The notes: generated by a model not told the origin, from the sequence alone. A stretch of DNA of 64,000 nucleotides from Agroathelia rolfsii (GCA_018343915.1 JABRWF010000002.1:3410001-3474000), one strand, 5' to 3'; positions 1 to 12,766 are shown, counted from the first letter of the stretch. Numbers and translations: made by a program.

Positions 1-216
1 CAGCATACCCCAATGTTGTACTAGTTTACATATGCTATGATGATACTTATCCCACCAATTGTCCTGGTCACAAAGGCCCCGAGCGGGGAGAAGCGAGAGG
101 TCACCTTCCCGATATGGCAATTGCGGAGGCTGGTTGATTGTGACGTTTTGTAACTTGTTCTCCTACTGACCGCAGCCAACTGTGTCTGCACTCTCCTCTC
201 TTCCTTTGTCACGATC

Positions 217-1517
217 ATGCCGCCCAGAGGCAATGAAGGTCTTGATTTCACGCCAATTCTTACTCACTATCTCTTTCTCTTCACCACAATCCTCGCCATC
301 TTTGGCTGGTTCATCGCCTTTATCGGTCAGGCCATAACAACCGCGACCCGTATGTATTCATTCCACTATTCCACTAGCCCCCTATGTCTTCACCATCTAA
401 ATCCGCTATATCATCTTCTTAGTGGGCAATGGTTCTGTTGGCACACTATGGTTTGCCATCTTCCTCGAGCTATTCCTTATCCTGGGTGTACTACACACAT
501 TAGCCTCGGACGCCATCGCCATGCACCGTTTCCAGATTGCTACCTTCGGTGCTGTCGCTATCGTCTTCTCTGTAAACGGCGTCAACGCTGGAATCTTCAG
601 TGGCCGTGCCTCTCTTGATGCCATGGGCGCCGGCTGGTTCATCCTCGCCGTCGTCAACATCATCTGGACCCTTTACTTTACCTCTGAGGAGGATTCGCTC
701 ATGTTCCATATCTTCAACTCTCTCGGTACTGGTGGTCTCACACCACCGTCGCGCAGGCGTACTCGTGCACGAACTAGTAGGTCGCTCAGTATGGGAGGTG
801 CCAACGGTGGTGGAGCATACACTGGAAACTACGCCACTGGTGGCATCAGTTCGAACGACAACTTCGATTCCAAGCTCGGTGCAGGAGGCATGGGCATGGA
901 TATGAGCATGGGTAATGGTAATGGGCCTGCTGGCTCCATGGGCTCGGCTGGCCCCGGCGTACGCAGTCAGAACAGTTTCAATGGTGGCCAGAGCTACAGC
1001 GGCGCTGGTAACACCAACGATGCGCGTAGCATGACAGGCACAGGTACCAACATAGGAGGTGGTGGCAGCGTACACAACCTCCCTTCACCAGGTGGTGGTG
1101 GTGTTGATGGAAACATTGGTCAGAGTTCACCGCTCATGGGTGGAAACGCTGGTATTGGCTCTGGTGGTGGAAGCACCACCCTAGCAGATTCGTCAGCGCC
1201 GCAAGATACTTCATTCACTTATAAGGCCAAGGCATTGTATGCATGTGGGTGTTCTTCAACTTCCTGTGCCTTCATTACGTGCACTGACCCATATTTATCA
1301 TCACAGACTCCGCTTCTGCTGACGACCCCAACGAAATCTCGTTCTCCAAGGGTGAAATCCTTGACATCGTCGACAAGCAAGGCAAATGGTGGCAAGCCAA
1401 AAAATCTGACGGAACGATCGGAAGTACGTGCCCCAAGACTTTCTCTATTTTAAATATTTTTTGTTCTTATCCATACTCCTTTTAGTTGTGCCATCGAATT
1501 ATCTACAAATCGTCTAA
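217..1517 (+). CDS. SHO1: Sho1-type osmosensor, four TM helices plus SH3
   Basis: Plasma-membrane adaptor of the HOG osmostress MAPK pathway; its cytoplasmic SH3 domain recruits Pbs2-type kinases in yeast. Four exons: 217-349, 423-1244, 1307-1423, 1486-1517, joined in frame, about 367 aa. Four hydrophobic segments lie within the first ~125 residues (the first around residues 16-38). A long Gly/Ser/Asn-rich linker follows (about residues 140-300), then a C-terminal SH3 domain starting FTYKAKALYAYSA, containing ADDPNEISFSKGE and WWQAKK, and ending GIVPSNYLQIV. Both SH3 introns fall inside the domain and restore these motifs exactly. The start is the first ATG before the first helix, after a pyrimidine-rich leader. 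Domain order and length match fungal Sho1. Antisense ORFs over the Gly-rich part are compositional shadows. Confidence 0.93.
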
Positions 1518-2810
1518 GCTACGAGTGACGTCTGCACACGAGGCTTATCTCTCCGCATTGTTGCCATGTCATTCATCGTCATGACGTCTTGTCACGATCA
1601 CACATTCGGCTAGCACGAATAAGAAAAAGCTTTTTTTTGCGATACGAAAATTACGTCTTATAATTATCACGGGACTTTGTTCCTATTTTCTTCTTCACCT
1701 TGTACAAGTTTTCTTTCTTATTATTTCTATGTCGTATCTTTTCTTTTTCTCTCCCTGCGTACCTATTTCCAGTAACGTTTTTTCCTTCTTTCTTTTTGTC
1801 ATCGCATCCTGTTATGTCAAAAGAGATTATGATTATGATCTTGGACATTCAGGATTGCGCTTCGGTTTTCAATTTCACAAGACAACATTAGTTATTCTAT
1901 CTATCTCAATCATCAGAATGTTGATACCATTGTTGATTATCATTAACAGAAAGCACTCTGGGGTTTTGAAGAGAAAAATGTCGTTTCTACCAATCTTGTG
2001 ACAAATCCCTTTACTTTGGATAAAGGATTTGGTAAAAAGCATTGATCACGTGTCCTACTTTGCCACTAGAACATGGTCATGTGATGCTTGCTTTTACCAA
2101 TCCTTTTACCCAAAGTAAAGCGGTTGGTAGAAGTATTGATAGAAATGGTGTTTTTCCCTGAGAAACTCCGGAGTGAAATCTTAAAGTTATCTTTTCCGAA
2201 ATGAGCACGTGAAGCATTCTTGATTTCGCTGAGAAGAGAAAATAAAATAAAACTCTGCTTACCGATCATCGATGACCGTCTTACTTTCTGTAAAATTTAG
2301 GGTCAAAGCTGATGGTCCACGTAATCATAGCGGAGTGGAGTACGGAGGGCAAGGCCGGAAAAGTGTTACAGTCAAATTTGGTCAGATGCTTCGCGAGGCT
2401 CCCATTTCCCCTTACACGTGTTTATCGAGATGCTGATAAATTCTTGGGATAGTGAGGCTTCATACCCGTACACCTTAGTATTGCAGAAGAAAAGAGGAGC
2501 TGGAGATGAGGTCTCCGACTCGGAAGAATACACTGGCAGGTTCGATTGCCAGTATCATCTCATTCAAATCCGAATCTGTATCACTGCCATCAATATCATG
2601 ATCATTGCCTACCTTGGTCCTCATCATCGGAACTGGTATATACTGATACACTGATATGTAGGCTGTGAGGGTGCCCTGCTAGTAGCGGCCGGGGTACATA
2701 TAATTATCTCTGCACCTATTTTAACGAGCATTGCATCTACTGCTGACAGCTGGCGTCGAGTGTACAACCTGTCTACCATCATCTCATCATAATGGGCCCT
2801 AGCATACACA
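1518..2810. other. Intergenic region downstream of SHO1
   Basis: About 1.3 kb without a recognisable gene. It starts with the AT- and pyrimidine-rich 3' flank of SHO1 and holds the inverted-repeat element described separately. Short ORFs here (at 1651-1848, 2066-2269 and 2418-2654, for example) have no family motif and no credible splice context, so they are not called. Confidence 0.6.
1945..2185. repeat. Imperfect inverted repeat (foldback element)
   Basis: Two arms of about 100-120 nt, centred near position 2064, are imperfect reverse complements. The best-matching core is TTTACTTTGG at about 2010-2019 against CCAAAGTAAA at about 2110-2119, with TTTGGTAAAAAGCATT against AATCCTTTTACC-type blocks around it. 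Matching continues outward through a GAGAAAAA / TTTTTCCC pair and a CACTCTGG / CCGGAGTG pair. The loop of about 20 nt lies between TCACGTG and CATGTGA. It has the layout of a small foldback or MITE-like element or of an RNA hairpin. No coding capacity or clear target-site duplication was seen, so its identity as a mobile element is inference. Confidence 0.6.
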
Positions 2811-4598
2811 CTTCTGTCAGGAGTTTTATCGGATATCTTCTTATGGCTTGAGCGGATGGGCCGTCACGGTCACTGGGGTAAGTAATCACCAGGGTCTCTT
2901 CCATGAACGTGCATGAAATCTTATAAATATCCGTCGCTTAAATGATTATGACAGCCCCTGATATGGACTCGAATAGCATTACTAGCTTGAAGCCTCAGCT
3001 ACGGTGGATATATGCAACTGAAGTCTGTTCTCGATGGCGCAATATTGCGTTGAATACGCCGGCGCTTTGGGCGAACCAAGTTCCCGATCATCCCATGCTT
3101 GCCGCTGTGTTTCTCGAGCGCTCCAAAGACGCAGGTCTTATTATTCGCTCGCCTATCCAAACACCAAATACATACTCCCCAAGAGGTCGCCGTCATCGTC
3201 CTTTTGCAGTACCCCGGAATCATGGCCGTATGAAGTATGAATTAGTCAAACCACACTTGCACCGAGCACGGGTATTACAGATTTCTTTGGTTTACGTATC
3301 CCCACCTCTTGAGGAAATGATATTGGAGGCATTATCAGCTTCCTGATATGCCATATTTGCAAGAATTAACTGTTTCATCCGGAGAAAGAAACAGTACTGA
3401 CGTCCCCGCCAGTGTATTTCCAGATATCTTCCCTTCTCGTTTGTCTTCCTTACAATCTCTTTTCCTCTGCGCATGTGCGCTTGATTGGAGACATGTTGAA
3501 ATTTCCAACCTGACCTCTCTCAAACTTGTAAACATACCAAAGGATCAAAGACTATCCATGTCACGTCTCTTAGAACTTTTGGAAAGCTCGCCTTGCATCG
3601 AAAACTTGACTATCGTCGATGCTCTTGAGGATTGGACCGATTCAAATTTTGCCGATCGAGCCCTTGAGCCTCTCAACAATAGACTCAGTATTCTTCGTTG
3701 GGTTGATATCTGTGTTTGTTGATCTCAAACATTCCTCTTGCTTGAGTCCATCATGCCCTCGAAGATGACCCGATTCGTCATTTCTTTACCTCGAGATCAA
3801 CCTGACCTAGGAGGTGATTTGTTAAAGCTTGGTGCTTATCTCCAAAGTTTTATCGTCCAATCATCGCATTCTATTACTTCTATGTGTATTGGATGGATAG
3901 ATGAGCATCAGCTGACGCTTACCATCGATCTTCCAGAGTTAGCAAGCCCATGCTCCGATTCGGACGGGTTTCCAATTACTCTACGCTTCGACTTCGTCCA
4001 CCCTAATCATGTAGAAGAAGCCAACGGATTCTTGAAGCTCCTTCCTCTCGCTCGCCTGCAGCGCCTATCTTTAGTCGACGAGGCCAATTTTAATGGTTCC
4101 TTGAGATATTGGAAGGAGGTGTTTTTGCTCGCCCGGGAAGTGAAGACGCTCCAGATAATAAATGTGTCGACTGCCTGTCGTGCACTTGAGCTACTCGCAC
4201 AACCCATTATCGATCGTGATCATGAAACACCTTTAACTACTCTAGAATCGCGCGAACGTGCATGCTATCTGCTCTCTCAATTAGAAGAGGTGGAATTTGG
4301 CGACGTAGATGCACCCTTTGAAAACTATGCCCCTATATCTGAATTTGAATCGCTCCTAAAAGCCCTGGAGTTGTTTGTACATGCGCGAGCGGCTAAAGCG
4401 ACACGGGCCTGGAAGGATTCGGACAACACCATCTCTCGGATTGACATTGACGACGCCGAGATTGCGTTTACAGAGGGACATCGGAGGCCAAAAAAGCTGA
4501 CGTTCTTCTTAAGCAATGACTCGAATCTAGACATTGAGGGGGCAGATTTCCATGGCATACGAGAGTTGGTAGAGGTTTCTCTGATAAGGACACAATAA
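2811..4598 (+). pseudogene. Decayed F-box protein gene (first of four paralogs)
   Basis: Relic of the F-box family seen intact at 5617, 8191 and 24913. A worn F-box (LLSGVLSDIFLWLER) is readable at 2811-2877 but has no in-frame ATG; a TAA lies just upstream at 2790. A GTAAGT donor at 2878 and an acceptor at 2953-2954 could join it to the next block (2955-3340), which carries the family's VCSRWRNIALNTPALWA motif. The frame then breaks near 3340: the MPYLQEL block continues one frame over from 3348. An in-frame TGA at 3720-3722 falls inside what is DINLHIQ in the paralog. Homology continues to 4598. A missing start, a frameshift and a nonsense codon together argue for a pseudogene; sequencing error could explain one of them but hardly all three. 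Confidence 0.75.
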
Positions 4599-5616
4599 AG
4601 TGTACTAGTACCGGTATAATTATTATCGTGTTCTATATTGTGTTACGTATTTAGCTCTATAATTACAGACAAACTGCACACATATCTGCTTCATGCTTTG
4701 TTCCGCTAAGCTTGATTTACAAAGTGGGACAGCTACGAAACTAAGATACAACTAGTGCATGACTCCCAAAATTTGTTAAAACAAGGTGCTGTGGTATCAC
4801 TAGACCTTCCAATGCCACTAGAAACCACTGACAATTTTGACGCTTTCTTCAATTAAACTATCTTGCGACTTTCGGATACCAAGTGATCAGGACAAAAATT
4901 CAAATCCGATTCTCCATATACGAAGTGCTAGTGGTGCCATATTTCTGCGTTGCAATCGGTGAGGGGTATCTATTGCTGTCAAGTTGAATCACTGGCATGA
5001 ATCAAGAATTCCTTGGTTGTTTGATTGTACCTTGCTCACAAGACAACAAGGTATCTACGTTGGGCTCGGTTTTATAGTGTCGCTATAGCTATACACTCCA
5101 CAAAAAAAGTTTGTGCGCTATGACCACATACATACGTTTCTCTGTTTGTATCCAACGCACAGCAATCGTCATCTATAAATTTTTAAAACCTTCAGACAGT
5201 AATCGTAATCTCCAAACGCAGAGTATTCAAGGTAATAAATTGACCCTAATGCATCATTTCTTTACTGACACTTGAGTTATAAAAGTTATGGCAGATTGAT
5301 TGATGCACGGAAACTCGGAGTAATAGTAGTGGTAATACCCCAAAGCCTGCCAGTGCTGGCAATGCTTATTCATAGAGCACAATATGCTGATGATCATCAA
5401 AATCCATGACCTCAAAAGAAAAGGTACTTTATATTTAATACTGCATCTGCAGGTTTGTACTACATGCTATCCCTCAGAACTCGAATGCTCTGTTGAATGC
5501 TTTCATTACATCTAGTGTTTAGGCCCTAGCATCTTGACTACTAATACCTTGGATTGCCCGCTCGTGCAATATATATTCCCTGTCTTTCTGGAACCAGCAG
5601 CCAAAACATAAGATTC
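4599..5616. other. AT-rich intergenic region between F-box paralogs
   Basis: About 1 kb with no ORF that has family motifs or splice structure. It serves as 3' flank of the pseudogene and promoter region of the next F-box gene. No tandem repeats or RNA genes seen. Confidence 0.6.
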
Positions 5617-7518
5617 ATGGACCCTACTGGTTCATTATGCCCAACAAACCCAAATTCGGGGTTGGAGACAGGATCTAGCCAGAAGATAAAACACCCCAAA
5701 CAGAAATTCAAGTTCTTGTCTATACGAAGATTTTTCGACTTTCGATTGCGCAGGATTTCGTTAGAATCGCACCTTTCTGAAAACCGAAATGTGAGCAGTC
5801 TATCTGCCCATACGAAGGAAGTCAGTATTAATAACTCTTCATAGACACTTACGTCTACAGAGGTATCTGATGTTGCGGTGGTTCCGAAGTCTCCAAGTCA
5901 TCAGGCTGGACTAAATGCAAGATTTCTTGGGTCGTCCCAAATCGATGTCCTGCCACCAGAGATACTGTCTTTAGTTTTTCAATGGCTCGAACGTAGATGC
6001 TTCGAATCACGAAGACCATTGCTTTGGATGTATGTCAACGGAGTTTGCTCTCGATGGCGAACCGTGGCATTGCAGACACCGGTACTCTGGGCGGCGCATA
6101 TCCCCTCCAACGCTCTACTGGCCGTTGAGTTCATGAAACGGTCGAAGAGTATGCCCCTTAATCATGTGCAGATCATATCTATGTATGCGGAAACGCGTCC
6201 ATCTTGGTACAACGTGGTCCTCCCGGAACTCCACCGAACAAGGGAGCTATACGTTCAATCGTGGCCTGGCTCGGAGAGGACAGCGCAAATTTTTTCGAAC
6301 ATACAGAAGGCTCCCATGCCTTACCTGCAATCATTAACTTTTTATCATAGTTCTAGATCAAACAACGAGTATACGATGCGTGATTGCTTGACGTTTCTAC
6401 ATCCCCTACCTTCCTTGCGAAACATTAGGGTCGGTGGATGTGGACTTCGTATTGATTGGGAGTGCACAATGCTTTCCAACATAACATGCCTGGAACTCAC
6501 CAATATTCCGGTGGGGAGTCGCCCTTGCCTGAAACATTTGCTCGGGCTATTCAAAGCCTCTCCTTGTCTTGAGACGCTCCTCTTGCAAGATGCCGTCGAA
6601 TGTGATCATGAATCTGTCTCCCAATCTACGATGCCCTTAAATAACCAACTCAGACATCTTCAGGACATCAATCTTCACATTCAGTCTCACAACATATCCA
6701 TCTTGCTCCAATCCATGCTCCTTTCGGACAAAACTTGCGTCTACGCAGAAAGTGATAAAAGAGATTCAAGGAACGACTTCCGCGAGCTTGCTATGGGCGT
6801 CCAGTCCCTAATCGAGAAGTCGCCGTACACTGTCGGATCTGTAGAGGTTTTTGCATCTACGAGTTCGGTGACAATCTATCTGTGCAGATACGAGGGACAA
6901 CGAGATCACTGGATTACTTTACAGTCCTCCAACATACCGTATACTGCAATTTTATCGGAGGAAATCAGCTATGCCCTGACGGCCCTGTCACTTACCAGCC
7001 TGCAGCACTTGGAGTTGGCACTCCCTCACCCCATTTCCTTCCACTCTACAGAGCACTGGGCAGAGATATTCTCGCCCATGACATCTCTACAAATATTAAA
7101 ACTAACCAACATCACAAGTTCGCCACGCCTACTTCAGCTCCTTGCAATTCCTATTCCATATCATCTCAGTACGAGCACAACTTCGAACTATCCGCCTAAG
7201 AGAGCATTCCCGCTCCCTAAGCTCAAAGAATTAACCATCGGGGATCAGTTCTTCGGGGGACAAGTCTATCCGTGGGAAGACAGCGAACGGAGGGTGTTCC
7301 CCTCAATCCTCGTGCATTTCGTGAGTTTGCGATCGCAGGCAGCGACGATATCCTGGGGTGGTCGTGATAACGACACTGGCATTGGATATCAGCACCAGTT
7401 GCGAAAGTTGACCGTGAACCAAAATCAAAGTCAGTCAGCGCTGGACCCGGACGCCAGGTATACGCGGGATATTCGTGAGCTGTTGGATGAATTTATTTTA
7501 AATACATATTTGGACTAG
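5617..7518 (+). CDS. F-box domain protein, paralog 2
   Basis: Probable substrate receptor of an SCF-type ubiquitin ligase. Proposed exons 5617-5790 and 5863-7518, about 609 aa. The main ORF has no ATG before the F-box, so an upstream exon is needed; the ATG at 5617 followed by a GTGAGC donor at 5791 and an acceptor ending at 5862 (phase 0) supplies it. The short first exon resembles the one proposed for the paralog at 8191 (LSIRR..RLRRIS versus LSIHN..PLRRIA), which supports the model. The F-box starts VLPPEILSLVFQWLER at about residue 85 and runs into VNGVCSRWRTVALQTPVLWA. The rest is made of irregular leucine-rich segments, which are rarely recognisable as LRRs in this fungal family. The exact acceptor is less certain than the gene. 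Confidence 0.82.
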
Positions 7519-8190
7519 CGCCTGCTATATAATCATTTTTTATTGGCTGTACTTACGATTAATCTAATCTTGTCTCTATGTTTCAAATTTGCTCAAAGTG
7601 GATCAGTCAAGTCAACCTGTCGGAATAAAAATGGATTGATTGACGAGATTTATACTGAAAATACATTGACTAGAAAAGCGGTAGCATTTTTTTTCTTCTT
7701 GCGCGTTTGTTTCACGCCGATAACGTCCTGTTGTCCTGTTCAACTAGAGGCCCGGATGTAACTCGGTGATTCAGCGTTATATTCAGCAATCGACTCGGAA
7801 TACGTGATTTTGAAGTAGCCCGTTAGACCAGCTTTATCCAGAGCCTTTCCTTTCTCACTTCAGTCATTTGCAGGGACTTCATACAGGCTATTTACGTTTC
7901 ATCACTAAATGACGCATTGCATGTTGGCCTTTGCTTCTATCCATCAAATTATCAACCAACAAAAATGATAGATCAATACTACCATCATGATGTCTCCAGG
8001 GCCTCAGTCTGCTGTAGCGCTCGTTTATGAATCTTTGAAAGTCCCATAATAGCAACAATGGTTCTTCGTCGCCTCTGACAATCTGAGCCTGAATTTCGAA
8101 ACCCTCGCAAATTGACATTCGCTCGCCATTTAGTTCCTTCCTCCCAGTATCACTCTGCACAGATACGAGTCGGGGTTAAGCATAATCGTG
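7519..8190. other. Intergenic region with an unassigned minus-strand ORF
   Basis: About 670 nt between two F-box genes. A 90-codon minus-strand ORF (8160-7888) has reasonable composition (RGDEEPLLLLWDFQRFIN, then DGSIDLSFLLVDN) but begins with GTG and has no recognised family. It could be a fragment of a decayed gene. Nothing else coding is supported. Confidence 0.35.
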
Positions 8191-10044
8191 ATGGCGACCC
8201 CAGAACTTGAGATAGAGTCAGGCAATGGAAAGAAGAAACTAGCCCTGGCACGCCGTCTTGGCCAAAAATACTTATCCATCCACAACTTTGTCAAAAGTCC
8301 TCTAAGAAGAATCGCTGTTGGTAGGACTCAGTATGTATGTAAGAGCTCCTCTGCCTGGATATGCTGAAATCTAAATAATACCATATCAATTCGTGGACTG
8401 GACCCCAAGCTCGCCTCTGCCACTAGTATTCCTTATAGAGCAGGTTTGAGGCCCCCGTCTCCAATCCATTCTTTGCCGTCGGAGATTTTATCCACCATTT
8501 TCGAGTGGCTTGAACGCATATGTTTTCACTCGGAAACACCGCTGCTTTGGTTACGTGTAAATGGCGTTTGCTCTCAATGGCGAACTGTGGCGCTGCAGAC
8601 ACCTGCGTTATGGGCGGGACGCATTCCCTTTCATCCAACACTAGCTGTGAGGTTCCTAAAACGATCCAGAGGTGTACCTCTGTCTTTTGTTCCCCTGTTA
8701 CTTCAATGTCCGGACCCTATGCTCCCAGAAGAGCTACTAGTTTGGTTCAACATAGTTCTGCCAGAAATTCATCGAGCGAGGGAAATATCCGTAAAGCTAT
8801 GGTCTAAATCAAAAGAGATAACAAGGATCTTCTCGGCCATACAGAATACTCCGATGCCTTATCTGGAATCACTGGCATTCTCCAAAGGTACCTCGTCTGA
8901 AGAACGAAACGCAGCGTACAAGTCTTTTATATTCCATCCGCCGCCTTCGCTGCAACACATCTCTTTACATGGATATGGACCTCGAATAGATTGGGAGCAT
9001 GCCAGTGTTATATTTCCCAATCTCAAACACCTGGAACTCGAAAATCTGCCATCAGAGAGTCTCCCTTCCTTAGATCACTTGCTCGCCTTTTTGAAGGCCA
9101 CACCTCGTCTCGAGATACTACGGATAAGATCTTCAATCAAATCAATAGATAAGGCTGCCGCTCAGCTCATTTTACCTTTAAGCGACCAGCTCAAGTATCT
9201 CAAGGAGGTTTCTCTCTTCATCCAGTTCTATACTACAATTATCTTACTTCGGTCAATCCTCCTTACAAACGAAACTCGAGTTAATGTACTTATGTCTACC
9301 ATGGGTCCAAGGAATGAGGCCCGAACGTTTGTCCTTTGTGTCCGGGATCTAATTGAACGATCGCCATACTCCGTTGTGTCTGTTAAGGTGGTTTCAGTTC
9401 CGTTCGTACTTGGAACCGTCGTTTCCCTATTCAGACACGGAGATAAAGACAAAAGTTGGATTACCATAAAAGCGTGTCGTCTCACAGATGACGATGTTAT
9501 CCTTGGAGTCATATCGCTCACCAATTTGGAGGACTTGGAGTTGGACCTCTCGAATTCGGTTTTGTTACATCGCGCAGAACGGTGGATAACAATATTTTCG
9601 TATATGTCGTCCCTGCAAACGCTGAAAATAACGAATGTGACGAGGTCAGCACTGCTACTCAAACTCCTTGCAGCTCCTACTGGCATTTTCCACCATCCTG
9701 ACACGAGCGCGTTCTTAGCCCTCCGAAGGGGCCAGAGATTCTTATTGCCTGAGCTCCGAGAGGTAACCATTGGTAGCCACCGTACTCGTCCAGATCACTC
9801 GTGGGAAGGTAGTGACCGGGGAGTGTTTATCTGGACTCTGGTCCAGTTTGTGGGCGCACGCTCGATTCGGAGGGTTTCGGGCTTGAACGACGGTCCTTAT
9901 TGCCGCCAGCTGCAAAAGCTGACTGTGATCCAAGATCCATCTGATCCAGTCTTGGACCCAAAGACAGGATTTGGTATTACAATGATCGAGAAACTCTCGG
10001 CATCGTTGGAGACATTCAACTTTTTATGGTCTCATAATGTATAA
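8191..10044 (+). CDS. F-box domain protein, paralog 3
   Basis: Close paralog of the gene at 5617, in tandem on the same strand. Proposed exons 8191-8334 and 8410-10044, about 592 aa. The ATG at 8191 opens MATPELEIESGNG, and the splice joins it to a segment ending IPYRAGLRPPSP before the F-box HSLPSEILSTIFEWLER. VNGVCSQWRTVALQTPALWA follows, then long irregular leucine-rich repeats ending near residue 592. Three candidate donors overlap at 8331-8340 (GTATGTATGTAAG), so the junction could move by a few codons. Likely role: recruiting proteins to an SCF ubiquitin ligase; substrate unknown. The ORF is unbroken, in contrast to the pseudogene upstream. Confidence 0.82.
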
Positions 10045-10308
10045 AGCTTGTGGGCTCCAAATGTTTGGAGTTCTGATATATGTTCAAAGATACGGTTGTC
10101 TGTGCATGATCGATATACTATCCTACCTTACAAAAGGTACTCTCCTTAGCGACAATGAACGTACAAATACATTGATCTGAATTGCTACTACAAAATGTAT
10201 TATTTGTATATGGTTATCGTTAGTGCTCGTGTGTTATTGATGATATATGTAATGAGAGGCATTTGAAATAAAACATCGACATCGGGGGGACCAGTTGTTG
10301 ATATTCAT

Positions 10309-12446
10309 TCATCTTCTGCGTCCGCCAGCACCGCCGCCCAGTACAACCATCCTAGCGGTACGCTTCTTCCTGCTGCCTGGGCCACCTCCAGTAGCTGCAC
10401 GCTGTTCAAGTTCATGCCAGGCCTCGTCAACGTCCCAGTCATCATCCACATTGAGAGTCGGCCGTTGAGCAGCTCTTCCGCCGCCGCCGTTCGTCGGTGC
10501 ACTGCGTGCTGTAGAAGCAAAACTTCTAGAGCCCCACGCGCCTGAGACCTGCAATGGCTGCGGAGGCGTTGAAGATGGCGCAAGCTCCTCCACAGGTGTT
10601 TGTGCCCGCTCGAACGGATACGGCTCAGCACCGATCACAGCGTCGCTGCTAGCAGCAGCGGCGGCAGTCCACGAGCCCGACCAGCCACTGTTATTCCTCA
10701 CGATTGCTGTCTCCTTCTCCCGAATACGCTCCTCTGCCCTCTTTGACGCACGCTCGTCTCTCTTTTCCTTCTCTCGTCGTCTTGATCGCCGTGATTTGAG
10801 CGCACCCTCGAAGGCCTTCATGCCATCAAGGCCGACAACACCCTCTAGATCCGCCTCTATAAAGACGACATCTGTGCCTTCAGGAAGGTGGCCCAAGTAT
10901 TTACACCTCTTCCGGAGATCATCGTCCACAGAGCCCTCACTAAAGGATTCAATGCGAATTGTGACAGTGTCCGGGAAGGACGCATATGCCGAAAAGTGGG
11001 CCAAGAGGATCTTGATGTCTAGTGGGTGGAGGAAGATGGGCAAGCCTGACCCAGCCTGGTAGTAATAAAACGATGAGCTGGAAGGGGGTAGCGGATTAAG
11101 ATTCTTGCGCTGGCGCGCATTACGCCCGGAGGGAGCCTGCTGTGATGTCACTGGTAAAGGCGAGGGGGAGGCAACGTACGAATTGGGGGCGCCGTCCTCA
11201 GTAGGTGGTGCATCTACAGCGTCCCGTCTACGCTGCCGGGCCTTAACATCTCGTTTCAGCGCCTCCTGCAGATCTCTATGTGCCTTGGCCATGGCAATCT
11301 TAACGCCTTGGTCGAGTTCTAAAGCCTCAGCGTAGGCAATCTGTCGCTTGATCCGCTCCGCTGCAGCATCGACAAATCCAACCCCCAGGCTATCGTTCAT
11401 GCCAAATAGCATGTGACGTTCCGTGTCAAGCTCGTCTATATCATGAGTGAGATCGGCGATCAGATATTCGGGCGTGGCGAGCATAAATTTGGCGTAGTCG
11501 TAGACATCGGGTAAGAAGTGGAATGGTGCTTGATGTGGTGGGAGCACGTCCGAAGGCCATGTCGATGAGCGAGGCAGGGCAAGGGTGGTTATTTGGGGAC
11601 GCTGCATGAGTCGCATACGTAGGGTATCTCCGACTTTCGGAGTGGTAGCGATGTCTAGCCCCACGCTGGAAGTGGAGGATCCCTCGCCCTTGGGATTTGA
11701 TTCGAGCCCTTCATCTTCTGTGGCCGCAGAATTGGAACCATTGAACCATTTCACGGGCTTAAGTTGACGCTCGTTGACGGAGTCAAAGCAAATAGGACAG
11801 CGTATCCACTTGAGATTGTCCGAGGTACTCAGATAGTGAAGAATGCAAGGAAAACAAAATATCTACAGATGAATGAGTTCACCAGTCACGTCATAGACGT
11901 TTAGGGGACGTACATGACCACATTTAGTCATTCTAGGGGCTGCAGGGGGAGAGAGGCAGATGGGACACGTTGTCTGACCCTCTGCGGATTCGCCATTGGC
12001 TGTTGCCGATGCGAATGCGGAAGTACGGGGTATGATGACCTGAAGAATGTCCTGCCACTGAAAAAATCTGACATATGGTTCATTAAGCCGGAATTTGGGC
12101 TGAGGTATGGACGCCTGCATACATGTCTGGGTCCGCAAAGTGAACAGTGTAATCCCCCGTTGGATTCATCATGAACCGATACTGTGCATTGACAAAGCCT
12201 ATGGCATGATGTCAGCATTCGACAATTGAGAGCTGAGCGAGCATACTCACGTTCTTTGTTCCAGAAGCCACTCCCTGTAACTGTCCTCCTGCTCCTCCTC
12301 GGAATGCTATGCAGCTGGGCCTGGCGAGGAGGCAAAGTGAAGTTGAGGAGGTGATTGAGATTCTGGCTAGATGCGCTCTTTTGCACCCGTTTCGGGGTGC
12401 CCGAGCCGTTGGAGTGCTGAGGTGCTGGGGCGCGTTGAGCACTCAT
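10309..12446 (-). CDS. RING-finger E3 ligase of the RNF10/Mag2 type
   Basis: E3 ubiquitin ligase family; human RNF10 and yeast Mag2 modify small-subunit ribosomal proteins in ribosome quality control. Exons (minus strand) 12446-12251, 12198-12123, 12067-11914, 11862-10309, about 659 aa with a consistent frame. After a basic, Ser-rich N-terminus come the family block FVNAQYRF..GDYTVHFADPD, FFQWQDILQVI, and a RING with CPICLSPPAAPRMTKCGH then IFCFPCILHYLS and CPICFDSV (about residues 120-170). The last intron lies inside the RING, directly after KCGH. The long C-terminus is low-complexity with a Lys/Arg/Glu-rich coiled part, matching RNF10 architecture (FYYYQAGSGLPIFLHPLD is a recognisable family segment). 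It diverges head-to-head from the splicing factor at 12767. Confidence 0.88.
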
Positions 12447-12766
12447 GATTCTCTTGCAGACTCCTGGGGCTGATGACGAGATAGAAAGGCGGAGAAGTAC
12501 ACACTATGGCTACCGCTGAAGATGATGGCGGCAGCGCACGAGCGCCGCGGGACCATAATCATGGCCCTATGACTCAAGATATTCCACTTTCGGCACAGCA
12601 CCGCCACACGCCCGATCCAATCAGCGTTCTTGCTGGGAACGTTTGCCATTAACGTGCATCATCAACTCTGGCTTCGACTCAGGCTGATACTTGCTCTAAT
12701 TGACGACAAGTGCTGCTTGCTTCAAATATTACATTGAGCTACCTTGAATCTCAATAGTTGGAAACC
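12447..12766. promoter_or_regulatory. Shared divergent promoter region
   Basis: 320 nt separate the start codons of two divergently transcribed housekeeping genes (RNF10-like on minus, WBP11-like on plus), so both promoters must lie here. No TATA box or other specific element is claimed. Confidence 0.5.

Noticed and set aside
500..1075. 191-codon minus-strand ORF over SHO1
   Set aside because: Antisense shadow of the Gly/Ser/Asn-rich linker and helix region; no motif, and it conflicts with a well-supported gene.
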